From contig NZ_KV820351.1 in NCBI RefSeq assembly GCF_001815355.1, positions 126,264-190,263 of the forward strand: 64,000 bases of DNA. Direction: 5' to 3'. This stretch comes from Haemophilus sp. HMSC068C11 (GTDB lineage: Bacteria; Pseudomonadota; Gammaproteobacteria; Enterobacterales; Pasteurellaceae). The position numbers and the translations under genes are program-made. This document shows positions 26,607 to 34,941 of this stretch, one piece after another (positions within the stretch are counted from its first letter, which is position 1; each line of letters starts with the position of its first letter). The notes below the pieces were generated by a model. That model was not told the DNA's origin. It ran no database searches and was given only the letters and a program-made list of their open reading frames with translations.

Positions 26607-27329
26607 ATGTTGAAAATTCAAAAGCTTTCTCTTGCTGCACTTATGGTAAGTGCGGTCGTTTCAGGTTCTGTTTTTGCAGAAGATAAAGCAGCGCCAAGCG
26701 CAAGCGATGCGTCTTATGCTGTAGGTGCATTAATGGGTAACCAAGTAAAAGATTTAGTGGATGCTCAAAAAGAAGTGATTCAATACGACAATGCGCGTAT
26801 TTTAGATGGCTTAAAAGATGCATTAGAAGGTAAAGTTGATGTTCGTAAAGACGAAAAAATTCAACAAACCTTAGATGGTATTCAAGAGCAATTAGTGTCT
26901 GCAGCGAAAGCAAAAGTAGAACAACAAGCGAAAGCCGCAAAAGAAGAAGGCGATAAATACCGCGCTGAATTTGCGAAAAAAGATGGCGTAAAAAGCACTA
27001 AAGATGGCTTACTTTACAAAATCACTGAAGCAGGTAAAGGTGATGCGATTAAAGCAACAGATACTGTGAAAGTACATTACACTGGTAAATTACCAGATGG
27101 TAAAGTATTTGATAGCTCTGTTGAACGTGGTCAACCGGTTGAATTTAAATTAAACCAAGTGATCAAAGGTTGGACTGAAGGTCTTCAGTTAGTGAAGAAA
27201 GGCGGTAAAATCGAATTAGTGATTCCACCTGAATTAGCTTATGGCAAACAAGGTGCAGGCGATTCAATTCCACCTGATGCAACACTTTACTTCGAAGTTG
27301 AAGTATTAGACGTTAATCCTAAAAAATAA
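26607..27329 (+). CDS. fkpA: FKBP-type peptidyl-prolyl isomerase FkpA
   Basis: Periplasmic folding chaperone and proline isomerase, 240 residues. A signal peptide of about 24 residues ends VFA. An N-terminal helical dimerisation domain (about 30-125) is followed by the FKBP domain (about 140-237) with VKVHYTGKLPDGKVFDSS and IPPELAYG. A USS lies in the signal-peptide codons. SD AAGGAT precedes the ATG. In E. coli fkpA is under sigma-E, but I see no GGAACTT-type element here. Confidence 0.95.
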   Translation: MLKIQKLSLAALMVSAVVSGSVFAEDKAAPSASDASYAVGALMGNQVKDLVDAQKEVIQYDNARILDGLKDALEGKVDVRKDEKIQQTLDGIQEQLVSAAKAKVEQQAKAAKEEGDKYRAEFAKKDGVKSTKDGLLYKITEAGKGDAIKATDTVKVHYTGKLPDGKVFDSSVERGQPVEFKLNQVIKGWTEGLQLVKKGGKIELVIPPELAYGKQGAGDSIPPDATLYFEVEVLDVNPKK

Positions 27330-27339
27330 TCCTTAATTT

Positions 27340-27368
27340 AACCGCACTTTGTCCAAAGTGCGGTCATT
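27340..27368 (+). terminator. USS-derived terminator after fkpA
   Basis: ACCGCACTTTG (27342-27352) is followed, after two bases, by an inverted near-copy CAAAGT-CGGT with one base missing; the stem has a single bulge. T residues follow. Confidence 0.7.
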
Positions 27369-27388
27369 TTCCCTACCAGATTTGAAAA

Positions 27389-28054
27389 ATGATACTAACC
27401 GATAGACAACCTTTCACCGATGAAGATCGTACCATTCTGATTTCCTATAAAGCGGTAGTTGATGGCGTGAGCGCGTTGATTGGCGAGCATTGTGAAATCG
27501 TCTTACACTCTTTGGAAGACATTGAACATTCTGCCATTTGTATTGCCAATGGGCATAATACCAATCGCCAAGTGGGTTCACCAATTACGGATTTAGCCCT
27601 GAAATCCTTGCGTAACATGCAAAGTGAGAGTGTGTCTAAGCCTTATTTCACGCGAGCGAAAGGTAATGTGTTGATGAAGTCTGTGACCATCGCTATTCGA
27701 AATGGCAAACAACGCATTATTGGTTTGCTCTGTATCAATATTAATTTGGATGTGCCGGTCTCTCAATTTATGCAGGCCTTTATGCCAACGCAGGAACAAA
27801 ATGAAACCTCTTCCGTTAATTTTGCAAGTTCAGTGGAAGAATTGGTGGCACAAACGGTAGAAAAAACCATTGAAGAAGTGAATGCAGATCGCTCGGTTTC
27901 GAATAATAATAAGAACCGTCAAATTGTGATTTCACTTTACGAAAAAGGTATTTTTGATATTAAAGATGCGATCAATTTAGTGGCTGATCGCCTCGCGATT
28001 TCTCGCCACACCGTGTATTTGTATATTCGTCAAATCAAACAAGAGCAAGAGTAA
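27389..28054 (+). CDS. yheO: YheO-family transcriptional regulator
   Basis: A 221-residue protein with an N-terminal PAS-like sensor domain (YheO_PAS; NTNRQVGSPITDLAL motif) and a C-terminal helix-turn-helix (VADRLAISRHTVYLYIRQIK). It is the first gene of a yheO-tusDCB unit as in E. coli and overlaps tusD by the base of ATGA-like TAATG. A relative, DauR, controls D-arginine catabolism, but the target of YheO is not known. Confidence 0.88.
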   Translation: MILTDRQPFTDEDRTILISYKAVVDGVSALIGEHCEIVLHSLEDIEHSAICIANGHNTNRQVGSPITDLALKSLRNMQSESVSKPYFTRAKGNVLMKSVTIAIRNGKQRIIGLLCININLDVPVSQFMQAFMPTQEQNETSSVNFASSVEELVAQTVEKTIEEVNADRSVSNNNKNRQIVISLYEKGIFDIKDAINLVADRLAISRHTVYLYIRQIKQEQE

Positions 28055-28434
28055 TGAACTATGTTCTCGCTGTGAAAAGTCCCGTTTATGGAAAACAAGG
28101 GGCTTTTCTTGCCTATCAATTTGCCCAAGCTTTACTTGAAAAAGGGCATGTCATTAGTCAAATTTTCTTTTTCCAAGACGGTGTGAGTAATGGCAATGGT
28201 TTAGTTTATCCTGCCAATGATGAATTTAATCTCACGCAAGCTTGGCAAGCCTTTTCAGCGCAACATCATATTCCTTTGCATTTATGTGTAGCCGCTTCAC
28301 AACGTCGTGGTGTAGTGGATTCACTTACGGCAAAAGAGACTGATAAAACTAATCTGGCAGAAGGTTTTGAGATTACAGGCTTAGGCGAGTTTATGGCGAT
28401 GGCATTAAAAGCAGATCGGGTGGTGACATTATGA
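28054..28434 (+). CDS. tusD: Sulfurtransferase subunit TusD
   Basis: Part of the TusBCD hexamer that relays persulfide sulfur from TusA to TusE and MnmA for 2-thiouridine in tRNA. It has 126 residues in the DsrE fold. The conserved active cysteine is in LHLCVAASQRRGV. The start overlaps the yheO stop, and the stop overlaps tusC by 4 bases. Confidence 0.94.
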   Translation: MNYVLAVKSPVYGKQGAFLAYQFAQALLEKGHVISQIFFFQDGVSNGNGLVYPANDEFNLTQAWQAFSAQHHIPLHLCVAASQRRGVVDSLTAKETDKTNLAEGFEITGLGEFMAMALKADRVVTL

Positions 28435-28790
28435 AGCTGGCATTCTTATTTCGTACCGCACCGCATGGAAACGCGATTTCTCGTGAAGGTTTAGATGCTT
28501 TGCTTGCCGCGACGGCATTTTGTGATGAAGAGGAAATTGGTGTCTTTTTTGTTGATGATGGCGTGTTGAATTTACTCGATGGGCAAAATCCTGAGTTATT
28601 GTTACAAAAAGATTTTATCCGTACTTTTAAATTATTGGATTTATACGATATTGAACAGCGCTTTATCTGTGCCGATTCACTCGACCAATACAATTTACAT
28701 GCTGAACAGCTTATTATTTCTGCTGAAAAAATTGACCGCACTTTGCTGATCAATAAACTTAGCCAAGCCGAAAAAGTGTTTACGTTTTAA
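28431..28790 (+). CDS. tusC: Sulfur-relay protein TusC
   Basis: Structural DsrF-like subunit of TusBCD, 119 residues. KLAFLFRTAPHGNAISREGLD at the N-terminus (partly) and EEIGVFFVDDGV match the family. It lies between tusD (4-base overlap) and tusB (8-base gap). A USS (near 28736) encodes part of the DRTLLI segment. Confidence 0.93.
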   Translation: MKLAFLFRTAPHGNAISREGLDALLAATAFCDEEEIGVFFVDDGVLNLLDGQNPELLLQKDFIRTFKLLDLYDIEQRFICADSLDQYNLHAEQLIISAEKIDRTLLINKLSQAEKVFTF

Positions 28791-28798
28791 GGAATATT

Positions 28799-29086
28799 AT
28801 GCTTTATACCTTTTCTCAAGCTCATTATTCTGAGACAGAACTTCAACGTTATTTGACTGAAACCACGGAAAATGATGCAGTGGTTTTATGGCAAGATGGC
28901 GTGTTGCTAGCGGTAAAGTACGGGGAAATGTTTATCCAATGCAAAGGGCAATGTTTTATGTTGGAACAGGATGTTTTGGCCCGAAATTTAACCGCACTTT
29001 TGCCAGAAAACAATCAAGTGCGGTCAATTTCATTAACAGATTTGGTGGATCTAACTGCTCAATATTCGCCTCAAATCGCCTTATAG
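28799..29086 (+). CDS. tusB: Sulfur-relay protein TusB
   Basis: Third subunit (DsrH-like) of TusBCD, 95 residues, starting MLYTFSQAHYSETELQRYL and containing DAVVLWQDGV, typical for the family. Its stop codon interlocks with the stop of the convergent membrane-protein gene. Two USS cores (near 28991 and 29018) lie inside the gene in opposite orientation. Confidence 0.92.
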   Translation: MLYTFSQAHYSETELQRYLTETTENDAVVLWQDGVLLAVKYGEMFIQCKGQCFMLEQDVLARNLTALLPENNQVRSISLTDLVDLTAQYSPQIAL

Positions 29087-29482
29087 TGGGCGTTCTTTCG
29101 GTAACAAGAGCGGTAATACCATAACAGAATAAAGTGCCAAACCTGCGGCCATTAAGCAGGTAATTTCTAATCCTCCAGCGCGTAACCATTCGCCAAATCC
29201 CATGTCATTCACTAGCGTTGCATAAAAGATCCCCGCTACGACGGTATAACAAAATCCAATTAATACCGAAATTAATGCGATGGCTTTTACGTGATAACTC
29301 GCATAACGGTGAAATGCTGCCCAAAGTGTAATGAGAAAAGTCGGTACCGCAGCCACGATAAAGACGGTAATCGCTGAAGACTGAAATCCATCGGCATCAT
29401 TGTTTGCGAACATTAGGCCAATAGTGCCGATAATTTGAATAATCAACGGTAAAAGAATAAATGCTTTAAGATATTTTTTCAT
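29081..29482 (-). CDS. Small four-helix membrane protein, unknown
   Basis: A 133-residue hydrophobic protein with helices at about residues 7-25, 36-55, 63-85 and 104-125. No family recognised. It is convergent with tusB, and the last 6 bases overlap. A weak SD (tggac) precedes the ATG at 29482. The Lys start and even spacing of helices support a real inner-membrane protein. Confidence 0.6.
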   Translation of the reverse strand: MKKYLKAFILLPLIIQIIGTIGLMFANNDADGFQSSAITVFIVAAVPTFLITLWAAFHRYASYHVKAIALISVLIGFCYTVVAGIFYATLVNDMGFGEWLRAGGLEITCLMAAGLALYSVMVLPLLLPKERPL

Positions 29483-29549
29483 GAGATGTCCAGTTAATAG
29501 AAAAACGGAAGCATTGTATCAATCAAATGAAAGACAACCAATCTTTTCC

Positions 29550-30038
29550 CTATTCAGTTTTTATTACATCCACTAATGTGGGCTGAACGATTGAGGCATA
29601 ATCTTGCGTGTTAAGAATAATGGAGCGTTCTAACGTACCTGCATTAAATGCCAATTCATCATAACGAGAAAGTAAGCTAGGGTCAGCAATTAATAACAAA
29701 TCAGGATGAAAGCTAAAAGGCGGAATTGCACCAAATACACAGTCAGTTAGGGTGTCTACTTCTGCAGGGCTGGCAAGCGAGGCTTTCGTGCCACCTAAAT
29801 AGGCCGCCACTTTGCTTAAATCAGATTGTTGATCGGCAGGTAATATGACTAATACTGCTTGTTTTATGCCATTCCCTTTTACTTTGCATACCAAGGCTTT
29901 TGCCCCTTGTCCTAATTCTGTACCTCGGATTTTAGCCACTTCCTCTGATTTTCCTGCGGTGGAGTGTTCAACCACGCGATAGCGTGCTTGATGCTTATCT
30001 AAAAGTGCGGTCAATTTTTCAAATGTTTTGACAGACAT
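29550..30038 (-). CDS. yeaK: YbaK/EbsC-type editing deacylase, YeaK (ProXp-y)-like
   Basis: Free-standing aminoacyl-tRNA editing protein, 162 residues. The highly conserved stretches IRGTELGQGAKALVCKVKGN, KASLASPAEVD and VFGAIPPFSFHP match E. coli YeaK (167 aa), one of the ProX-like deacylases that clear mischarged tRNA. Lys and Asp residues that make up the site are in these motifs. Start at ATG 30038 after AAGGAA; an upstream TTG is less likely. A USS (near 30002) is within the first codons. Confidence 0.88.
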   Translation of the reverse strand: MSVKTFEKLTALLDKHQARYRVVEHSTAGKSEEVAKIRGTELGQGAKALVCKVKGNGIKQAVLVILPADQQSDLSKVAAYLGGTKASLASPAEVDTLTDCVFGAIPPFSFHPDLLLIADPSLLSRYDELAFNAGTLERSIILNTQDYASIVQPTLVDVIKTE

Positions 30039-30196
30039 GAGAGATTCCTTCAATAGCGATGTTTTTAATCAGTTTAGCAAGGATTGATTCATGTGAAAAT
30101 CAAAGAAAAAGAATTCATCTTTTGAGTCGTTTTTATTATGAGATAGACAAATACCTTTATGCCCCGTACTATGTTTCTTTTTCTTTGGTATCGATT

Positions 30197-30595
30197 ATGA
30201 CTCGAATTAATCTTGTTCCGCCAGCGGAGCTGTGTGATCAGCATCTTTTAGCTGAACATCGTGAATTAACCCGTATTCCTAATGCCGTAGCGAAAGGTAA
30301 ATATCACTTAAAAGGACAGCCTGCAGAATATAAGTTAGGTGAAGGGCATGTGCGTTTTTTCTTTAATAAATTGGCGTTTTTAAAGAAACGGTATGATGCA
30401 TTACATGCGGAATGTAAAGCCCGAGGCTTTAACGTGCAGTATATTTGGAATGAAACATTACCCGATGACCCAAGTTTATGGTTGGACTATGAGGCCACAG
30501 AGGCTGCATTACAGATTAATCGGGAACGTATTCAGGAACGAATGCCATTAAAGGCGAGATTTACACCGCATCTTTCAAAGAGCGGTCAAAAATAA
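30197..30595 (+). CDS. Pyrimidine-dimer DNA glycosylase, T4 endonuclease V (DenV)-like
   Basis: DNA repair enzyme that cuts the glycosidic bond at UV-made cyclobutane pyrimidine dimers and nicks the strand. It has 132 residues (T4 DenV 138). MTRINL is identical at the N-terminus, so the catalytic Thr2 amino group is preserved; catalytic Glu23 is present (AEHRE). This fixes the start at ATG 30197 even though no good SD precedes it. DQHLLAEHRELTRI and GHVRFFFNKLAFLKKR are family landmarks. Homologues occur in some Pasteurellaceae and Neisseria. A phage origin long ago is possible. Confidence 0.9.
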   Translation: MTRINLVPPAELCDQHLLAEHRELTRIPNAVAKGKYHLKGQPAEYKLGEGHVRFFFNKLAFLKKRYDALHAECKARGFNVQYIWNETLPDDPSLWLDYEATEAALQINRERIQERMPLKARFTPHLSKSGQK

Positions 30596-30633
30596 AGGAG
30601 TTTTCACTTATGAAAGGCAGTGAGAATATAAAA

Positions 30634-30660
30634 AAGGTGAGCATCGCTCACCTTATGAAT
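30634..30660 (-). terminator. Terminator for the FecB-like gene
   Basis: Perfect 9-base stem aaggtgagc / gctcacctt with a 3-base loop; on the minus strand it is followed by six T residues. On the plus strand it may also stop denV-like transcription. Confidence 0.8.
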
Positions 30661-30663
30661 TGT

Positions 30664-31776
30664 TTAATCTTTCAATTTAATAAAAAACGTACCACTAGGT
30701 ATGATAGGCAAATAGTTTTTATGGAAATCCATAAAGGTTTTTTGTGGGTCTATGTCTTCAAAAAGTTTTGGGTAAAGTGCTTTTGCCATAAATTGAGCGG
30801 CTGCTAGATCACTTAGTGAGCGAGAAGCCGTATGATAAATACCGTAAACACGGTGGTTTTTAACTGCAGGTAAATCTTGCCACCCTGCACGGGTTAAGAA
30901 ACCTTTTAGGCGTTTTTGTGCATCCTGTTCATTGATGTTTATTCCCATCGCCATCATTTCATCGTTAGTTTCATGCCCCATTTCTGTGCCAGAAATCATA
31001 ATCACTTCAGGTTGTGCGGCAAGAAGTTGTTCTGGATTAATTGGTCCCCAATTTTCGACAAAAGGCGCGCTTACGTTATCCCCGCCAACAGTTTCAGCAA
31101 TAGCACCCCACATATTTTTACCAAAGGTAAAGCTATATTCACTAGGACCTTTATTGCCAAATTCTACATAGATTTTAGGTTTAGGTAGGTTAGCCTCTTT
31201 TACACGTTTTTGAATATCAGTAATGCCTTGAGCATATTCATCTGCAATTTTATTTGCTCGTTCTTCGGTACCTGCAAGTTGCCCAAAAATCTTTGCGCTT
31301 TGGGTGTGTCGTTCTACACTTTGAGCATTAAAATCGACAACAATAATTGGAACGCCAGCTTGTTCTAACTTTGGTAGTTCGGAACCAATAGTTTGATATT
31401 GCCATTCTGCAAGAATCAATACATCAGGTTTTAATGCCAAGGTTTTTTCGGTTGAGAAAGTTCCTGTATTTACATTACCAATATCAGCAATATTTTTGAG
31501 TTCAGGCATTTTTTCAGAAAACAATGCCCAACTTCCTGGATTAAATTTTTCCCAAAATTCACGTGAGATACCTTTAACATATTTAAAATTTTCAACACCC
31601 GTAACAGCAATGTAATCAGGATAGTAAAAGCCTAACACGGCATTTTTTACGGGCACATCAACGTTAACTTCTCGTCCTAATACATCTTTGATTGTTTTTA
31701 TTTCTGCTTGAGTAGTGATACCAAAAGTCAGTAATAGAACGGCCAAAATTAAACGAATTGTTGATTTTTTTTGCAT
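30664..31776 (-). CDS. Orphan ABC binding protein, FecB/FhuD type
   Basis: A 370-residue periplasmic binding protein of the class III (helical hinge) type, PF01497-like. Signal peptide of about 24 residues (ends TTQA), no lipobox. Seen are VLGREVNVDVPVKNAVLG at the N-terminus, LKPDVLILAEWQ, and PIIVVDFN. Such proteins carry ferric siderophores, haem, cobalamin or, for MolA, molybdate. No permease or ATPase is adjacent, so partners lie elsewhere. A Fur-box-like sequence sits about 40 bases upstream. SD AGGAG precedes ATG 31776. Ligand unknown. Confidence 0.8.
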   Translation of the reverse strand: MQKKSTIRLILAVLLLTFGITTQAEIKTIKDVLGREVNVDVPVKNAVLGFYYPDYIAVTGVENFKYVKGISREFWEKFNPGSWALFSEKMPELKNIADIGNVNTGTFSTEKTLALKPDVLILAEWQYQTIGSELPKLEQAGVPIIVVDFNAQSVERHTQSAKIFGQLAGTEERANKIADEYAQGITDIQKRVKEANLPKPKIYVEFGNKGPSEYSFTFGKNMWGAIAETVGGDNVSAPFVENWGPINPEQLLAAQPEVIMISGTEMGHETNDEMMAMGININEQDAQKRLKGFLTRAGWQDLPAVKNHRVYGIYHTASRSLSDLAAAQFMAKALYPKLFEDIDPQKTFMDFHKNYLPIIPSGTFFIKLKD

Positions 31777-31815
31777 ATAAACTCCTGTCTGAATAAAACA
31801 TCAGAATATTGCCAT

Positions 31816-31834
31816 AAATAAGAATCATTATCAA
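31816..31834. promoter_or_regulatory. Fur-box-like site
   Basis: ATAAATAAGAATCATTATC matches 14 of 19 positions of the Fur consensus, with the right half (ATCATTATC) nearly perfect. It lies 40-58 bases before the binding-protein ATG. Confidence 0.6.
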
Positions 31835-31952
31835 ATTTAGATGTTATAAAGTGATAATACAAGAAATGCTGTTGAAGGGTAAAATAGGCATATATCTAGA
31901 AAAAACATATTTCGCATTTAAAATTGGAAGTGCGGTCAAAACTTAGTAAGTT

Positions 31953-31989
31953 TTCACTTCTCCTTGAGTTGGACTAAAGGAGAAGTGAA
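31953..31989. repeat. 13-base inverted repeat between the FecB-like gene and the cysteine importer
   Basis: ttcacttctcctt (31953-31965) and aaggagaagtgaa (31977-31989) are perfect complements around an 11-base loop. There is no T tract on either strand, so it is not a standard terminator; it could be a 3'-end stabiliser for the importer transcript. The rest of 31777-31999 holds the Fur-like site and one USS. Confidence 0.55.
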
Positions 31990-31999
31990 TGTGGGAGAA

Positions 32000-32857
32000 T
32001 TATTTATATTCAACCACGATATCGCTTTCGCTGACAGTATCACCATAAACTGGCAATAAGGTTTTTTCGTAAGCTTGTTTTAAACGACCATCTTTGCCTA
32101 AGGTTTGGATTTCGTTGTTTAACCAATTTAACAATTCAGGTGCATCTTTGCGAACAGCTGGTGCAATAACATCTTGATCACCAAAGTTTTTTACGCCTAC
32201 GGTATAACCTGGATTTTGTTTTGCCCAAGCGAATAAGAAGGTATTGTCATTAGATAATGCATCACCACGACCATCACGTAAGGCTTCAAAGGTTTCTGTA
32301 TTTTGTTCGAATTTTAATAACTTCACATCTGGATAGTTTTTGGTGAAGAAAATATCAGCCGTGGTACCTTTATCTACGATTAAAGTTTTGCCTTTTAATT
32401 GTTCAAGGTCAGTAATCACAGAACCATCTTTTGAGACGACACCGAGTGCTACTTTCATGTATGGATTCGCAAAATCTACCACTTCTTTACGTGCTGGGGT
32501 TACAGTAAAGTTGGCGAGAATAATATCAACTTTCTTAGAAAGTAAGTATTCAGCACGGTTTGCGGCATCCACTAAAACAAATTCCACTTTGTTTTCATCA
32601 CCTAATAAATCTTTACCGATCGCTTTACCAATTTCAACATCAAAGCCTTGGCTTTTGCCTTGCGCATCTACATAACCAAATGGTGGTTTATCGCTAAATA
32701 CACCAATGCGCACTTTGCCATCTTTTTGTATTTGCTCAAGGCTTGAAACTGTTTTTGCCCCGTCTTTAGCGGGTTCTTTATCATTACATGCGGTTAAGCC
32801 AAATGCTAAGGTGGCAGTAGCGAAAAGTGCGGTCAATGTTTTAAATGTTTTCTTCAT
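32000..32857 (-). CDS. Cysteine-type ABC binding lipoprotein, CjaA-like
   Basis: A 285-residue amino-acid binding lipoprotein (SBP family 3). Lipobox LTAC gives Cys24. The sequence VRIGVFSDKPPFGYVDAQGK followed by VDIILANFTVTPARKE, KGTTADIFFTKNYP and QNTETFEALRDGRGDALS is strikingly like Campylobacter CjaA, a cysteine-binding protein. Last gene of a four-gene importer operon; its start lies within the ATPase gene (17-base overlap). SD GAGAGGGA. USS in the signal-peptide codons. Ligand inferred as L-cysteine. Confidence 0.85.
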   Translation of the reverse strand: MKKTFKTLTALFATATLAFGLTACNDKEPAKDGAKTVSSLEQIQKDGKVRIGVFSDKPPFGYVDAQGKSQGFDVEIGKAIGKDLLGDENKVEFVLVDAANRAEYLLSKKVDIILANFTVTPARKEVVDFANPYMKVALGVVSKDGSVITDLEQLKGKTLIVDKGTTADIFFTKNYPDVKLLKFEQNTETFEALRDGRGDALSNDNTFLFAWAKQNPGYTVGVKNFGDQDVIAPAVRKDAPELLNWLNNEIQTLGKDGRLKQAYEKTLLPVYGDTVSESDIVVEYK

Positions 32858-33605
32858 AGTTTGTCCCTCTCGGTTCATAATTTAAGATATTTAAGAATGT
32901 TTTCGCACGATCCGTGGTTGGATTCGTGAAGAAATCTTCCGGTTTTGCTTGTTCAATAATTTGCCCTTTATCCATAAACACGATGCGATTAGCCACTTGA
33001 CGGGCAAAATTCATTTCATGGGTAACGATGAGCATCGTCATGCCATCTTTGGCAAGACCTAAGATCACATCAAGTACTTCACGTACCATTTCAGGGTCAA
33101 GAGCGGCAGTTACTTCATCGAACAGAATAATTTCAGGGTTCATGCAAAGTGAACGTACAATGGCAATTCGCTGTTTTTGTCCACCGGATAATTCACGTGG
33201 ATAGGCATTTTTTCGATCATATAGGCCTACACGTTTAAGTAACTCATCGGCTTGTTTTTCAGCTTCTGCACGATCGCGTTTTTGTACTTTTAAAGGGCCG
33301 AGTAAAATATTGTCAATCACTGATAAATGAGCGAAGAGTTCATAACTTTGGAATACCATCCCAATGCGTTGACGCGCTTTGACCCAAGGAATGTCTTTGC
33401 CTAATTCGCCTGCATTTTGCAGCAAAATATGACCGCGCTTTATTTCCTCTAGCCCATTTAGGCAGCGTAAAAAAGTACTTTTACCACAACCCGATGGACC
33501 TAAAATAACGACAACTTCGCCTTTCTCTATAGAAAGATTGATGCCTTTGAGTGCTTCTACATCACCGTAATTTTTGACGAGGTTTTTAATTTCTAATAAC
33601 GCCAT
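32841..33605 (-). CDS. Amino-acid ABC importer ATPase
   Basis: A 254-residue ATP-binding subunit of the polar amino-acid transport (PAAT) type: Walker A GPSGCGKST, Q-loop VFQSYELFAHL, signature LSGGQKQR, Walker B IILFDEVTAALDPE, H-loop LIVTHEMNFA. The EVTA form of Walker B (Glu-Val-Thr for usual Glu-Pro-Thr) is a small deviation. It follows the second permease after 18 bases and overlaps the binding-protein gene. Confidence 0.9.
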   Translation of the reverse strand: MALLEIKNLVKNYGDVEALKGINLSIEKGEVVVILGPSGCGKSTFLRCLNGLEEIKRGHILLQNAGELGKDIPWVKARQRIGMVFQSYELFAHLSVIDNILLGPLKVQKRDRAEAEKQADELLKRVGLYDRKNAYPRELSGGQKQRIAIVRSLCMNPEIILFDEVTAALDPEMVREVLDVILGLAKDGMTMLIVTHEMNFARQVANRIVFMDKGQIIEQAKPEDFFTNPTTDRAKTFLNILNYEPRGTNYEENI

Positions 33606-33623
33606 GTGTTTTCCTAATAAAAA

Positions 33624-34292
33624 TTAACTTTCCCAACGGGTTTCTAAATAACGGGAAAATAAGGATAGTGGGTAACAAATCACAAAATATAAACCGAAAA
33701 TGACACCGTAAATCCAAAGCGCTGCCGATTGATTACTAAATAATGAATGTTCGATAATTTGTTGGCCGACTTTAATTACTTCAACTACACCGATTAACAT
33801 TGCCAAGGAACTGGTTTTTACCATGCGGGTAAAGAGGTTAATAGCACTTGGTGTCACACGTTTTAAACTTTGTGGCAGTAAAATATACACAAAGGTTTGA
33901 AACGGCATTAAACCTAAAGCGTAGGCTGATTCCACTTGATGTTTTTCAATGGAAGTTAATGCGCCACGCACTAAATCCCCCATTTCTGCCGTTCCCCAGA
34001 AAATAAACACCAAAATACATACCGAAATGCCATCTAAGTGAATATCAAACCATTTTGCCAAACCGAAATACGCGAGAAAAAGTAACGCTAATAATGGAAT
34101 GATACGTATAAATTCTAAATAAAAGCGGCAAATGGCTTTGATAATGGGATTTCTGCTTGTCATGATTACGCCAAAAATCACACCTAAAATACAGGCGAAG
34201 AAGACGGAAACGAATGCAATTTCAGCCGTCACCCATAAACCGTTGAGCAAGCGTTCAATGTTGCTGCCTTGGAATAATAACTCAAGCCCCAT
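33624..34292 (-). CDS. Amino-acid ABC importer permease
   Basis: A 222-residue HisM/GlnP-type permease with about five helices and the EAA loop QVESAYALGLMPFQTFVYILLP. It overlaps the upstream permease gene by 11 bases. It is probably one half of the heterodimeric channel for the CjaA-like binding protein. Confidence 0.88.
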   Translation of the reverse strand: MGLELLFQGSNIERLLNGLWVTAEIAFVSVFFACILGVIFGVIMTSRNPIIKAICRFYLEFIRIIPLLALLFLAYFGLAKWFDIHLDGISVCILVFIFWGTAEMGDLVRGALTSIEKHQVESAYALGLMPFQTFVYILLPQSLKRVTPSAINLFTRMVKTSSLAMLIGVVEVIKVGQQIIEHSLFSNQSAALWIYGVIFGLYFVICYPLSLFSRYLETRWES

Positions 34293-34941
34293 ATTTTGCT
34301 CTCCGAGTACGGCGTTCTAAATAACTGATAAACAGAGACATCGGTAATAGAATGATCAAATAAAACACCACTAATAAAAATAAGGCTTCATTGGTTTTGT
34401 AATCGAGCCCGATGACTTCTTTCGCTACAAACATCAGTTCAGCGACGGCGACAGCACTGATCACTGAGGTTTCTTTCATTAAGAATAAGCAATTTGCCCC
34501 GATTGCAGGTGTGGCAACCGCAAAGGCTTGTGGGAAAATCACATAGCGAAAAGCTTGAAAAGGGGTTAGACCAATACTTAAGGCTGACTCAATTTGTCCT
34601 TTTGATACGGCTTCCAGACCTCCGCGAATGGCTTCTGCCATATAGCTTCCACCTAGAAATGCTAGGCCGATAATGCCGCAAGTAAACCCGTCTAATTTCA
34701 GGCCAATTTTAGAAAGCCCAAAATAGAGAAAAAACACTTGAATTAATAAAGGCGTATTACGAGAAAGCTCGATATAGCCTTTTACAAGCCAAGTTAATGA
34801 TTTGACTTTGTAGGTGGTAATCACAGCACAAGCCACACCAATCATCAGCGACAACAAAATGCCCCAAAAGGCGAGATGAAGCGTCATTAATGTGGCGTGA
34901 ATAAAACGTGGTGTGACGCTTAAAATATAATCCCAATTCAT
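34282..34941 (-). CDS. Amino-acid ABC importer permease, first gene
   Basis: A 219-residue HisM/GlnP-type permease with about five helices, the RNTPLLIQVFFLYFGL motif and the EAA loop QIESALSIGLTPFQAFRYVIFP. First gene of the importer operon. The intergenic region upstream (34942-35080) is AT rich and should hold the promoter, but no convincing regulator site was seen. Confidence 0.88.
   Translation of the reverse strand: MNWDYILSVTPRFIHATLMTLHLAFWGILLSLMIGVACAVITTYKVKSLTWLVKGYIELSRNTPLLIQVFFLYFGLSKIGLKLDGFTCGIIGLAFLGGSYMAEAIRGGLEAVSKGQIESALSIGLTPFQAFRYVIFPQAFAVATPAIGANCLFLMKETSVISAVAVAELMFVAKEVIGLDYKTNEALFLLVVFYLIILLPMSLFISYLERRTRRAKYGA

Noticed and set aside
30059..30196. N-terminal extension of the DenV-like enzyme
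   Set aside because: The family needs a free Thr2 after Met removal, so the start must be the ATG before Thr-Arg-Ile-Asn-Leu.
30610..30807. Short plus-strand open frame after the DenV-like gene
   Set aside because: It runs through the terminator hairpin and into the antisense of the FecB-like gene; no family features.
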